Below are positions 45,919 to 54,501 of a stretch of DNA of 64,000 nt, one piece after another. Position 1 is the stretch's first letter, and every line of letters starts with the position of its first letter. Source of the DNA: CAWIXB01 sp963839955 (GTDB taxonomy: Bacteria > Actinomycetota > Actinomycetes > JACCUZ01); assembly GCA_963839955.1 (NCBI GenBank), contig CAWIXB010000001.1, positions 1,922,001 to 1,986,000 on the forward strand, read 5' to 3'. The notes below the pieces were generated by a model, which saw only the letters and a program-made list of their open reading frames with translations, was not told the origin of the DNA and made no database searches. The position numbers and the translations under genes were made by a program.

Positions 45919-46427
45919 CCCTGTTCGCTCCCGTGCTGGGTCGGGTAGAACACGAGCCGGTACTTGCCGATCTGCACCTCGTCGCCACCGGCGAGCTTGG
46001 CCTCCTCGATGCGCTCGCGGTTGACGTAGGACCCGTTGAGGGATCCGACGTCACGAACCACGAAGTCATCGCCGCTGCGGACGAACTCCGCGTGCCGACG
46101 GGAGACGGTGACGTCGTCCAGGAAGATGTCGCTGGACGGGTGACGTCCGGCCGTGGTCACGTCGGAGTCGAGCAGGAACCGGCTGCCGGAGTTGGGTCCA
46201 CGGCGTACGACGAGAAGGGACGACCCGGGGGGCAGCGCCTCGACCGCCGCCTGGTCCGCGGGCGAGAGACCTTCGGCTTTCTCGCCGGCCTCACCGACGT
46301 CGACGCCCGCGATCGTGACCGTCGACGTCTCTCCCGGCGTCGCACCCGGGCGCAGGGCAGCGCCGCAGTTGCTGCAGAACCGGGCTGTGTCGGAGTTGGC
46401 ATGCCCGCACTGGCTGCAGAACGGCAT
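45915..46427 (-). CDS. garA: FHA-domain protein GarA/OdhI with N-terminal zinc ribbon
   Basis: The 170-residue protein has a CxxC-10-CxxC zinc ribbon (Cys4, Cys7, Cys18, Cys21), a linker with the phosphothreonine-type segment GETSTVTI (compare ETTSV in GarA), and a C-terminal FHA domain (GRHPSSDIFLDDVTVSRRHAEF, SLNGSYVN). GarA inhibits 2-oxoglutarate dehydrogenase and controls glutamate metabolism, depending on phosphorylation by PknG/PknB. The context (between gcvH and ftsR) is the standard one. The zinc ribbon is an addition to the shorter mycobacterial form. Confidence 0.9.
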   Translation of the reverse strand: MPFCSQCGHANSDTARFCSNCGAALRPGATPGETSTVTIAGVDVGEAGEKAEGLSPADQAAVEALPPGSSLLVVRRGPNSGSRFLLDSDVTTAGRHPSSDIFLDDVTVSRRHAEFVRSGDDFVVRDVGSLNGSYVNRERIEEAKLAGGDEVQIGKYRLVFYPTQHGSEQG

Positions 46428-46574
46428 TGACTCGCCTCCTGCTGCGACGCTGGCCGCAGTCTTCGCTGGGGATCGGTTCGTCCCTCACCCTCGACCCTAG
46501 GTCGAGGAGTGGTGGTTGTCGCAGAACCTATGGTCGCACGCGCCGCCGGTCAACAAGCGGGCGGCGCACCGCCG

Positions 46575-46958
46575 TCAGGTCGAGGATCCGAGACCTTCCT
46601 GGTAGGCCTTGGCGTCGAGCAGGCCACCGACACTGGACGGGTCGTCGGGCCGGATGTCGATCATCCAGCCGTCGCCGTAGGGGTCGGAGTTCACCGTCTC
46701 GGGGGCAGCGTCGAGGCTCTCGTTGCGAGCGACGATGGTGCCGCTCACGGGTGCGTAGATGTCCGACACGCTCTTGGTCGATTCCACCTCGCCGCACGGC
46801 TGACCGGCCTGCACCTGGGCGCCCACCTCGGGCAGGGTGACGAAGACGATGTCGCCGAGGGCCTCCTGCGCGTAGTCGGTGACGCCGACACGCACGGTCT
46901 CGCCCTCGCTGCGGATCCACTCGTGCTCGGCGGTGTACTGGAGGTCATCGGGATACAC
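46575..46958 (-). CDS. gcvH: Glycine cleavage system H protein
   Basis: The 127-residue protein is a complete lipoyl carrier: HEWIRSEGETVRVGVTDYAQEALGDIVFV and the lipoylation Lys62 in VESTKSVSDIYAP. It carries the aminomethyl group between P-, T- and L-proteins. It lies 3.5 kb from gcvP on the same strand but with four other genes between, and without an identifiable riboswitch, so the H- and P-protein genes are differently controlled. Confidence 0.96.
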   Translation of the reverse strand: MYPDDLQYTAEHEWIRSEGETVRVGVTDYAQEALGDIVFVTLPEVGAQVQAGQPCGEVESTKSVSDIYAPVSGTIVARNESLDAAPETVNSDPYGDGWMIDIRPDDPSSVGGLLDAKAYQEGLGSST

Positions 46959-46977
46959 GGGGAGCCTCTCGTCCTCG

Positions 46978-47712
46978 TTACTCGGGGTCGGGCGCCGGGC
47001 GAGCGTACTCAGGCGCCGTGATCGGTCGCAAGGTGGAGATGGTGAGCTCCGTCAGCTGCCGCACCACGCCCTGGGCCTCGCGCTGGCGCAGCACGTCGAG
47101 GATGCCGCCAGGGATGTCGAGGGCGGCAGCCAGCGTGCGTGCCTCGCCGATGACCTTGAACTGGTACGGCGAGCGCAGCGACGTTCCGTCGACCTCGACG
47201 CGCCCCTCCCCTGCGTCGACGATGTGGGTGCTGGCAACCACCCGCACGGACGCGCCACCGGCGGTGCCGAGCTCGACCGCCTCGGCGCCCGCGTCGCGCA
47301 GCTCCTGCAGCGTGTCGAGGAGGACGTCGGCGCCCACGTCACCGGTCGGGTCGGTGACGGTGAAGGTGATGCCCGGCCCCGTCGCCGACAGGGTGCCGGC
47401 CAGGATGCCGAGGGTGCGGCTGCGGTCGCGCGCCTCCGCGAGGCTCTCGTCGTCGCTGCCGCTGGACAGGCGGTCACGCGCCTCCTCGAGGGTGCGGGCC
47501 TCTGCCTGCAACCGGGCGGCCCGCTCCGACACGTCGTCGAGGATGCGCACCAGGTCGGCCTGGCGCAGCCCGGCGAGGTCGGCGTTCTCGTTCGCACGTA
47601 CCTGCACGGCCACCGCGAACCCAAGCAGCGCGCACAGGACGGCCGCGATCAGCTGGCCGCGCGTTGCGCGAGGGCGCAGCGCGTGGCGCAACCGTGCGCG
47701 GCCTTCAGTCAC
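46978..47712 (-). CDS. DUF881 family protein (second copy)
   Basis: The 244-residue protein has one N-terminal transmembrane helix (QLIAAVLCALLGFAVAVQV), a short coiled coil (RTLEEARDRL) and an extracytoplasmic DUF881 domain (GPGITFTVTDPTGDVG, VLLDTLQELRDAGAEAVELG, TSLRSPYQFKVIGEARTLAAAL). It corresponds to Rv1825. DUF881 proteins flank sbp in Gram-positive cell-division-related loci; biochemical role unknown. It is 11 bases from sbp. Confidence 0.88.
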   Translation of the reverse strand: MTEGRARLRHALRPRATRGQLIAAVLCALLGFAVAVQVRANENADLAGLRQADLVRILDDVSERAARLQAEARTLEEARDRLSSGSDDESLAEARDRSRTLGILAGTLSATGPGITFTVTDPTGDVGADVLLDTLQELRDAGAEAVELGTAGGASVRVVASTHIVDAGEGRVEVDGTSLRSPYQFKVIGEARTLAAALDIPGGILDVLRQREAQGVVRQLTELTISTLRPITAPEYARPAPDPE

Positions 47713-47723
47713 GTGCTACTCCC

Positions 47724-48056
47724 TCATGCATGGAACAGGTGACGGCGGATCGCCGCGGCGTTGGAGAAGATGCGGATGCCGAGGACGACCACGACGCCGG
47801 TGGAGAGCTGGGTGCCGACGCCGAGCTGGTCGCCGAGGTAGACGACGAGGGCCGCGACGAGCACGTTCGCGACGAACGAGACGACGAAAACCTTGTCGTC
47901 GAAGATGCCGTCCAGCAGCGCGCGCATGCCGCCGAACACAGCGTCGAGGGCGGCGACCACGGCGATGGGCAGGTACGGCTGCAACCAGGTCGGGACGGTC
48001 GGCTCGAGGAAGAGCCCGGCGACGATGCCGAGCACGAGCCCGAGTGCGGCGATCAC
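47724..48056 (-). CDS. sbp: Small basic protein Sbp (DUF1290)
   Basis: The 110-residue membrane protein has three or four hydrophobic segments (VIAALGLVLGIVAGLFL, YLPIAVVAALDAVFGGMRALLDG, VVSFVANVLVAALVVYLGDQLGVG, GVVVVLGIRIFSNAAAIRRHLF). This is the Sbp pattern known from B. subtilis division loci and Rv1824. Its GTG overlaps the preceding DUF881 stop (GTGA), so the DUF881-sbp-DUF881 set forms one operon. Confidence 0.9.
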   Translation of the reverse strand: MIAALGLVLGIVAGLFLEPTVPTWLQPYLPIAVVAALDAVFGGMRALLDGIFDDKVFVVSFVANVLVAALVVYLGDQLGVGTQLSTGVVVVLGIRIFSNAAAIRRHLFHA

Positions 48057-48961
48057 CTGGTGCCCCCGGTGTCCGTGTCGTCGTCGCCCGGCGCCCGCGC
48101 GAACCGCAGGCCCAGCCCCGCCGATGCCGGCAGCTGCGCCCGGCTGCGGGTCTCGATGGCGAACTCGATGCCGTAGCCCTGCAGCACCTGCAGGTAGCTG
48201 CCACCGAAGCCCTCGCTGAACGTTGCGCGCAGTTCGTCGGCGTCGCCGATGCCCAGCACTTCGTAGGGCGGGCTCAGGGGCCGGAAGTCGACGAGGATCG
48301 CCTCGCCGGCGGAGCGGATGGCGCTGAGTGCGGTGAGGCGCTGGCCGTTGACGGCGACCGCCTCGGCGCCCGCCGCCCACACCTGGTTCACGATTGTCTG
48401 CAGGTCGCGGTCGGTGACCCGGCCGTCGTCACCGTCCTTGTCGCTGCGCGGGTCACCGGCTTGCGATTCAGAGCCGTCGGCGTCCTCGATTCGGACGAGG
48501 AGTGCCGGCCCGACAACTGCCGTTCCACCGGTGGTCTGTTCGAGGGTGGCCAGTGACCCGGCCAGCTGCGCACCCGCGGACGAGTTGGCCAACGTATCGG
48601 CGCGGGCCCGCGCCACGGAGGCGCGCAACTGCGCGAGGTCGTTGCCGAGACGGTCATTGGCTGCGGTTCGCTGCTCGACCTCGGACGCGAGGGCGGCGCG
48701 CGCCTGCGCCGCGGCGGGGGCCCGGTCACGGGTCTGCGCCGCCGCTGTCGCGAGGAGTATGCCGACGATGGCGAGACCGCCCGCGAGCAGCCAACCCGGG
48801 TGCAACGGCGAGAAGGCGTCGTCGCCGTCCGCGGACCGGCGCGCAGCGGCCTCCGCGTAACCCTCGTCGAGCGCGTGATCCATGATGTTCGTGAGCAGCG
48901 ACATCGACTCGTCGAGACGTGCGGGACGGTCACCCGCGGTCCGGGACGGCATGGGTGTCAT
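48053..48961 (-). CDS. DUF881 family protein (first copy)
   Basis: The 302-residue protein has a cytosolic N-terminus (~50 residues), one transmembrane helix (PGWLLAGGLAIVGILLATAA), a coiled coil (AQARAALASEVEQRTAANDRLGNDL) and a DUF881 domain (ALLVRIEDAD, QTIVNQVWAAGAEAVAVNGQRLTALSAIRSAGEAILVDF). Corresponds to Rv1823. The C-terminus is acidic/polar (PGDDDTDTGGTR). ATG 48961 has no strong ribosome site; a later in-frame ATG is at MSLLTN. Confidence 0.86.
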   Translation of the reverse strand: MTPMPSRTAGDRPARLDESMSLLTNIMDHALDEGYAEAAARRSADGDDAFSPLHPGWLLAGGLAIVGILLATAAAQTRDRAPAAAQARAALASEVEQRTAANDRLGNDLAQLRASVARARADTLANSSAGAQLAGSLATLEQTTGGTAVVGPALLVRIEDADGSESQAGDPRSDKDGDDGRVTDRDLQTIVNQVWAAGAEAVAVNGQRLTALSAIRSAGEAILVDFRPLSPPYEVLGIGDADELRATFSEGFGGSYLQVLQGYGIEFAIETRSRAQLPASAGLGLRFARAPGDDDTDTGGTR

Positions 48962-48992
48962 CGTCGCACGATCGTCGCACGATCGCCGGTGG

Positions 48993-51488
48993 TCAGCGGT
49001 CGGCTTGCTCCACCACGGTCGCCCAGCGGTCGAGCAGCGCGGCCGTCGACGCGGCGTCGGGCGCCTCCGCCCAGACGTGAGTCACCGGCTCGGAGGGGTC
49101 GGGCAGGATCAGTGCCCACGAACCGTCGGGTTCGACCACGCGCACGCCGTCGGTCGTGTCGATGGTGCGCGTACCCGCCTGTTCGACCACTTCGCGCATG
49201 ACCACGCCCTTGGCGGCCCAGGGGGTCGCGACCTCCCTGCGCTGCACGTGGCTCTCGGGGATGCGCCGGTCGATCTCGGAGAGGTGCATCTGGGTGCGCG
49301 CGACGAGCCCGACGAGCTGCACGAAAGCCGCGAGCCCGTCGATCGACGGGCTGAACTCGGGCACCACGAAGCCGCCCTTGCCGTCGCCGCCGAAGACGAC
49401 GTCCGGGTCACTGGCGGCCTGGGTGAGCTCGGCCGAGGACGTGGCGATCCACCGGATGTCGACGCCGTGGAACGCGGCAACCTGCTCGGCCTGGCGGGTC
49501 ATGGTGACGGGCAGCGCGACCGTGCCCTTGCGACGCTCCGCGGCGACGAGATCGAGCACGACCAGCAGCGCCCGCTCGTCGTCGATGCGCTCGCCGCGAT
49601 CGTCGACCAGGGAGATGCGCTCGCCGACCGGGTCGAAGCGCACACCGAAGGTGGCCCTCGACGACGCCACCAGCCGGCCCAGCCGGTGCAACGCCTCCCG
49701 GCGCTCTCCCCCGGTTTCCGTGGGCGAGCGCTCGTCGAACCCGTTGTTGACGGTGAGCGCGTCGATGCCGAGCCTGCCGAGCAGCGAGGGCAGCACCAAG
49801 GCGGCGGTGCCTCCCCCGGTGTCGACGACGACCTTGAGAGCGGCGTCGGCCACACCGGTCGTGTCGACGCGACGCAGCAGCTCCAGGGCGTAGGCCTCCA
49901 TCACGCGGGGCGGGAACGCGAGGTCGCCGATCTCGCCCGGGAACGCACGCCGGTACTCGCCGCGACTGAAGGTGCGCTCGAGCTTGCGCTGCCCGGCCTG
50001 CGACAGGTCGGCACCGAAGTGGTCGAGGAACGCGATGTCGACGCTCTCGGGCTGACCGGGCGTGGTGCGGATCAGCACCCCTCCCGCGCGGCCCTGCGAC
50101 GTCTCCAGGCGGGCCACGGGAACGGGCACGACCTCGAGGTCGATGACGTTGATCGCGCTCGACGTCAACGCCGCGATGACGGCTCGCTTGAGCGCGCGAG
50201 CGGCGCGGGAGACGTCACGGGCGGTGGTGACGGTCGCGCCCTTGCGCAGCGTGGTGGCCCATGCGCTGGCCAGCCGCACGGCGAGCTCAGGGGTGATCTC
50301 GACGTTGACGATGCCGGACACGCCGCGCGGGCCGAACAGGGTCCGCTGGCCACGCGACTCGAAGATGACGTTGGTGTTGACGACCGTGCCGGCTTCGATG
50401 GTCTTGAACGGGTAGACCTTGATGTCAGTGGAGATGATCGCTTCCTCACCGACGACGCACTCGTCGCCGATGACCGCCCCCTCCCCCACCCGCGCTCCCC
50501 GCATGATGTCGGTGTTCTTGCCGATGACACATGCTTGGAGGTTGCTCTGCGGACCGATGAAGACGTTGTCGTGCACGACCGCCCGGTGCAGGAACGCGCC
50601 ACCCTTGACCACGACGTTGCTGCCGAGCACGGTGAACTCGCGAAGCTCAGCGCCGGCCTCCACCTTGGCGTAGTCGCCGATGTAGAGCGGGCCTCGCAGC
50701 ACTGCGTCCGGATGGACGTCGGCACCTTCGGCCACCCACACCCCGGGCGAGACCTCGAAGCCGTCCAGGTCCACGTCGACCTTGCCGGAGAGCACGTCAG
50801 CCTGGGCCCGCAGGTAGGACTCGTGCGTCCCGACGTCCTCCCAGTAGCCCTCGGCGATGTAGCCGTAGATCGGCTTGCCGTCCTCGACGAGGCGCGGGAA
50901 CACATCTCCCGACCAGTCCACGACCTCGCCTTCGTCGACGTAGTCGAAGACCTCGGGCTCCATCACGTAGATGCCGGTGTTCACCGTGTCGGAGAACACC
51001 TGCCCCCACGTCGGCTTCTCGAGGAAACGCTGCACGCGTCCCTCGTCGTCGACGATCGTGATGCCGAACTCGAGCGGGTCGGGCACCCGGGTGAGGCACA
51101 CCGTGACCATCGCGCCCTTGTCGTGGTGGAACTTGACCAGGTCGGTGAGGTCGAAGTCGGTGAGGGCGTCGCCGGAGATGACGAGGAACGTCCCGTCGCG
51201 CAGCATGTGCTCCGCGTTCTTGACACTGCCGGCAGTGCCGAGTGGCGTTTCCTCGGTCGCGTAGTGCAACGGCATCCCGAAGTCTTCGCCGTCACCGAAG
51301 TAGTTGCGGACCAGGCTCGCGAGGAACTGCACCGTGACGACGGTCTCCTCGATGCCGTGACGCTGCAGCAGCCGCAGCACGTGCTCCATGATCGGCTTGT
51401 TCGCGATCGGCAGCAGTGGCTTGGGCATGCTGGCGGTCATGGGGCGAAGCCTGGTGCCCTCGCCCCCTGCCATCACCACAGCCTTCAC
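48993..51488 (-). CDS. Mannose-1-phosphate guanylyltransferase / phosphomannomutase-like fusion
   Basis: The 831-residue protein has three parts. The N-terminal nucleotidyltransferase (1-~240) shows MAGGEGTRLRPMT and FLEKPTWGQVFSDTVNTGIYV. A left-handed beta-helix (~250-365) has hexapeptide repeats. The C-terminal part (~375-831) is a phosphohexomutase-like domain. The mutase part lacks the usual TASHNP serine loop, and the sugar-phosphate metal loop is FDPVGERIS rather than DGDADR, so it is probably regulatory or degenerate. It makes GDP-mannose or another NDP-sugar, which could feed the Ppm-type synthase at 12343. Confidence 0.85.
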   Translation of the reverse strand: MKAVVMAGGEGTRLRPMTASMPKPLLPIANKPIMEHVLRLLQRHGIEETVVTVQFLASLVRNYFGDGEDFGMPLHYATEETPLGTAGSVKNAEHMLRDGTFLVISGDALTDFDLTDLVKFHHDKGAMVTVCLTRVPDPLEFGITIVDDEGRVQRFLEKPTWGQVFSDTVNTGIYVMEPEVFDYVDEGEVVDWSGDVFPRLVEDGKPIYGYIAEGYWEDVGTHESYLRAQADVLSGKVDVDLDGFEVSPGVWVAEGADVHPDAVLRGPLYIGDYAKVEAGAELREFTVLGSNVVVKGGAFLHRAVVHDNVFIGPQSNLQACVIGKNTDIMRGARVGEGAVIGDECVVGEEAIISTDIKVYPFKTIEAGTVVNTNVIFESRGQRTLFGPRGVSGIVNVEITPELAVRLASAWATTLRKGATVTTARDVSRAARALKRAVIAALTSSAINVIDLEVVPVPVARLETSQGRAGGVLIRTTPGQPESVDIAFLDHFGADLSQAGQRKLERTFSRGEYRRAFPGEIGDLAFPPRVMEAYALELLRRVDTTGVADAALKVVVDTGGGTAALVLPSLLGRLGIDALTVNNGFDERSPTETGGERREALHRLGRLVASSRATFGVRFDPVGERISLVDDRGERIDDERALLVVLDLVAAERRKGTVALPVTMTRQAEQVAAFHGVDIRWIATSSAELTQAASDPDVVFGGDGKGGFVVPEFSPSIDGLAAFVQLVGLVARTQMHLSEIDRRIPESHVQRREVATPWAAKGVVMREVVEQAGTRTIDTTDGVRVVEPDGSWALILPDPSEPVTHVWAEAPDAASTAALLDRWATVVEQADR

Positions 51489-51513
51489 GTCACGCCACCC
51501 TTTCCGTCGTCGC

Positions 51514-52119
51514 TCATGTCGCCTCGGTCACCCGGGTGCCGACCCGGGGCTGGCCACTCACCAGTCGCCGGACCTGCAGGGCGTAGAGAAGGCCCGCCCA
51601 GTAGTACAGAGCCGTCCCCCAGATGGCAAAAGCCCAGCCGAAGGAATGGGCCACCTGGTTGTAGAACGCGTCGCCCTCGCCGAGCAGCAGCAGCGGGAAG
51701 CCGCTCAGCAGGTTGAACGTCGCCGCCTTGCCGAGGAAGTGCACGGCAGGCGGTCCGTAGCCGTGGCGGCGCAACACGGGCAGCAACCCGGCGAGCAGGA
51801 CGTCGCGGCCGACGAGGGCGATGGTGAGCCACCAGGGCACGATGTCGCGCACGCTGAGCCCGATGAGGGTGGCGAGGATGTAGAGCCGGTCCGCGGCCGG
51901 ATCGAGCAGGGCGCCGATGCGTGACATCTGGTTCCACTTGCGCGCGATCTTGCCGTCGAGCCAGTCGGTGAAACCGCTCACCATCAGGACCACGACAGCG
52001 ACGCCGTCGTACTCGTTGAGCACCAGCCAGAGGAACAGCGGAACGCCCAGCAGTCGCGCCATGCTCAGCGCGTTGGGCAGGGTGAGGACCCGGTCGGTGG
52101 TCGATCCGGAGTCGGCCAC
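51514..52119 (-). CDS. CDP-alcohol phosphatidyltransferase (PgsA2-like)
   Basis: This 201-residue membrane enzyme has the full CDP-alcohol motif (Asp52, Asp55-Gly56, Ala59-Arg60, Gly69, Asp73, Asp77) and about five transmembrane helices. It joins a CDP-diacylglycerol lipid to an alcohol such as glycerol-3-phosphate or inositol phosphate in the membrane. It corresponds in place to Rv1822 (pgsA2). GTG start with GGGAGG upstream. The manC-like gene follows 25 bases later. Confidence 0.9.
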   Translation of the reverse strand: MADSGSTTDRVLTLPNALSMARLLGVPLFLWLVLNEYDGVAVVVLMVSGFTDWLDGKIARKWNQMSRIGALLDPAADRLYILATLIGLSVRDIVPWWLTIALVGRDVLLAGLLPVLRRHGYGPPAVHFLGKAATFNLLSGFPLLLLGEGDAFYNQVAHSFGWAFAIWGTALYYWAGLLYALQVRRLVSGQPRVGTRVTEAT

Positions 52120-52246
52120 AGGTGGGGCCTCCCTCCGATCGAACCCGCACCCCCGAGCCTATCCGCCCGGTTCACGCGCGGCATTCCCCCCTTGGGGAGC
52201 CACCCGCGTGCCATCCTCCAGCGAGGGCCCGAATGGAAGGGGCAGC

Positions 52247-53944
52247 ATGGCGTTCCCGTCCGACCTCGAGATCGCGCAGGCTGCGACCCTGAAGCCGCTG
52301 GGCGACGTCGCCGCGGGAATGGGCATCGGCGGCCACCTCCTCGAGCCCCACGGGGACGAAGTCGCCAAGATCAAGCTAGCCGCCATCGACGAACTGGCCG
52401 ATCGGCCCCGGGCACGCTACGTCGTAGTGTCGGCGGTCACGCCGACACCGCTCGGTGAGGGCAAGACGACCACCACGGTGGGTCTCGGTCAGGCGATGCG
52501 CCACGTGGGCAAGTCCGCGACCGTGGCGATCCGTCAGCCGTCGATGGGACCGACCTTCGGCATCAAGGGCGGCGCCGCGGGGGGTGGCTACAGCCAGGTC
52601 ATCCCGATGGACCTCCTCAACCTGCATCTCACCGGCGACTTCCACGCCGTGACCGCGGCGCACAACCTGCTCTCGGCGCTGGTCGACAACCACCTCTACC
52701 AGGGCAACGCATCGGACCTCGACCTGTCGAACATCACCTGGCGGCGCGTCCTCGACGTCAACGACCGGGCGTTGCGCAGCGTGGTCGTGGGGCTCGGCTC
52801 GCGCCAGGATGGCGTGACCCGCCAGACCGGCTTCGACATCACCGCGGCGTCCGAGGTGATGGCGATCCTCGCGCTGGCCCGGTCGACCACCGAGCTGCGC
52901 GAGCGGCTCGCGCGCATCGTGGTCGGCTACACCCGCGACGGCGACGCCGTGACGGCGGAGCAGATCGGCGGTGCCGGCTCGATGGCGGTGATCCTGCGCG
53001 ACGCCCTCAAGCCCAACCTCTTGCAGACGCTGGAGAACACACCCGTCCTCGTGCATGCCGGGCCGTTCGGCAACATCGCGCACGGCAACTCCTCGGTGAT
53101 CGCCGATCTCGTCGGCATCCATACGGGCGACTTCCTCGTCACCGAGGCAGGCTTCGGCGCCGACATGGGAGCCGAACGCTTCTTCAACATCAAGTGCCGC
53201 GCGTCGGGCCTGATACCCGACGCCGCTGTCGTGGTGACGACCGTGCGCGCCCTCAAGGCCCACTCCGGCAACCACCGCATCGTCGCCGGCCGGGCACTGC
53301 CCAAGGCTCTGCAGACCGAGAACCCCGACGAGGTCCACAGCGGCGGAGCGAACCTGCGCAAGCAGATCGAGAACATCCGCCTACACGGTGTCTCCCCTGT
53401 GGTCGCGATCAACGCCTTCCCCGGTGACCACGACTCGGAGCACCAGGCGATCCGCGAGATCGCCGAGTCGATGGGCGCACGGGTGGCCACCTGCCGGCAC
53501 TTCCCCGAGGGCGGTCGCGGCGCCACTGAGCTCGCCGAGGCGGTGATCGAGGCCGCGCACGAACCCTCGCACTTCTCGATGCTGTACCCGAACGAGGCGT
53601 CGCTGCGGGAGAAGATCGAGATCGTCGCGACCCGGGTCTACGGCGCCGACGGCGTCGACTACAGCCCGGCGGCGGGTCGCCAGCTGGACAACTACGAGCG
53701 CAACGGCTTCGGCAACCTGCCCGTGTGCATCGCCAAGACGCACCTGTCCATCTCCTCGGACCCGGCCCTGCTGGGCGCTCCCACGGGCTGGCGGCTGCCG
53801 GTGCGGGAGGTGCGGGCCTCGGTGGGAGCCGGCTTCGTCTACCCCATCTGCGGCGAGATGCGGACCATGCCCGGGCTCAGCTCCCAGCCCGCGGCGCTGC
53901 GGATCGACGTCAACGACGCGGGCGAGATCGTCGGCCTGTCCTAA
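52247..53944 (+). CDS. fhs: Formate-tetrahydrofolate ligase
   Basis: The 565-residue enzyme has the P-loop TPLGEGKTTTTVGLGQAM (~67-84), GIKGGAAGGGYSQVIPM and EAGFGADMGAERFFNIKCR, all diagnostic of FTHFS. It activates formate to 10-formyl-THF with ATP. The ATG has GGAAGGGG upstream. The downstream cyclohydrolase gene is 10 bases away, so the two form an operon that runs opposite to formate dehydrogenase, linking free formate to folate. Confidence 0.96.
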   Translation: MAFPSDLEIAQAATLKPLGDVAAGMGIGGHLLEPHGDEVAKIKLAAIDELADRPRARYVVVSAVTPTPLGEGKTTTTVGLGQAMRHVGKSATVAIRQPSMGPTFGIKGGAAGGGYSQVIPMDLLNLHLTGDFHAVTAAHNLLSALVDNHLYQGNASDLDLSNITWRRVLDVNDRALRSVVVGLGSRQDGVTRQTGFDITAASEVMAILALARSTTELRERLARIVVGYTRDGDAVTAEQIGGAGSMAVILRDALKPNLLQTLENTPVLVHAGPFGNIAHGNSSVIADLVGIHTGDFLVTEAGFGADMGAERFFNIKCRASGLIPDAAVVVTTVRALKAHSGNHRIVAGRALPKALQTENPDEVHSGGANLRKQIENIRLHGVSPVVAINAFPGDHDSEHQAIREIAESMGARVATCRHFPEGGRGATELAEAVIEAAHEPSHFSMLYPNEASLREKIEIVATRVYGADGVDYSPAAGRQLDNYERNGFGNLPVCIAKTHLSISSDPALLGAPTGWRLPVREVRASVGAGFVYPICGEMRTMPGLSSQPAALRIDVNDAGEIVGLS

Positions 53945-53954
53945 CCTGGCCGCC

Positions 53955-54494
53955 GTGACCGAACGCCTGCTCGACCTCAGCGTCGATGAACTGCTTCAGC
54001 GAGTGGCCGCGCGGACTCCCGCGCCAGGGGGTGGGGGCGTCGCGGCGCTGACCACTGCTCTGGCCGCGGCCCTCGTCGCGATGTCCGCCCGGTTCGCGGG
54101 CCAGGGGGCCGACGCAGCGCGTGCCGACACCCTTCGCGACGAGGCGGCTGACCTCGCCGACCTGGACGCTGCGGCCTACGGCGCCTACCTCGCCGCCCTT
54201 CGTCGGGCGCGCACCGGTGACCCGGACCACGGTGTGGACGAGGCGCGCTCTGCCGCTGTTGACGTCCCCGTCGCGATCGCCGAGCGCGCGGCGGAGGTCG
54301 CCGTACTGGCGGCGAGGCTCGCGCAGGAGGGCAACCCGAACCTGCGGGGTGACGCCGTCACGTCCGGCATGCTCGCCGCCGCCGCTGCGGCCGCCGCAGC
54401 CGCGCTCGTCGCCGAGAACCTCGCCGACACCCCCGACGACCCCCGGGTGGCGCGCGCCGCGGCGTTGGCGGAGCAGGCCCGCACCGCCCCGTGA
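53955..54494 (+). CDS. fchA: Cyclodeaminase/cyclohydrolase family protein
   Basis: The 179-residue helical protein belongs to FTCD_C (formiminotransferase-cyclodeaminase C-terminal) family: TPAPGGGGVAALTTALAAALVAMSARF (the conserved glycine loop) and a second half with LAQEGNPNLRGDAVTSGMLAAAAAAAAAAL. Directly after fhs it is best read as methenyl-THF cyclohydrolase FchA, interconverting 10-formyl- and 5,10-methenyl-THF. It starts with GTG. It converges on the MoeA-PBP gene with 7 bases between. Confidence 0.9.
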   Translation: MTERLLDLSVDELLQRVAARTPAPGGGGVAALTTALAAALVAMSARFAGQGADAARADTLRDEAADLADLDAAAYGAYLAALRRARTGDPDHGVDEARSAAVDVPVAIAERAAEVAVLAARLAQEGNPNLRGDAVTSGMLAAAAAAAAAALVAENLADTPDDPRVARAAALAEQARTAP

Positions 54495-54501
54495 CACCTC
54501 G

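Noticed and set aside
48882..51716. 944-residue plus-strand frame opposite the manC-like gene
   Set aside because: It is the GC-rich mirror of a well-supported minus-strand gene with known domains; its translation has no recognisable motifs.
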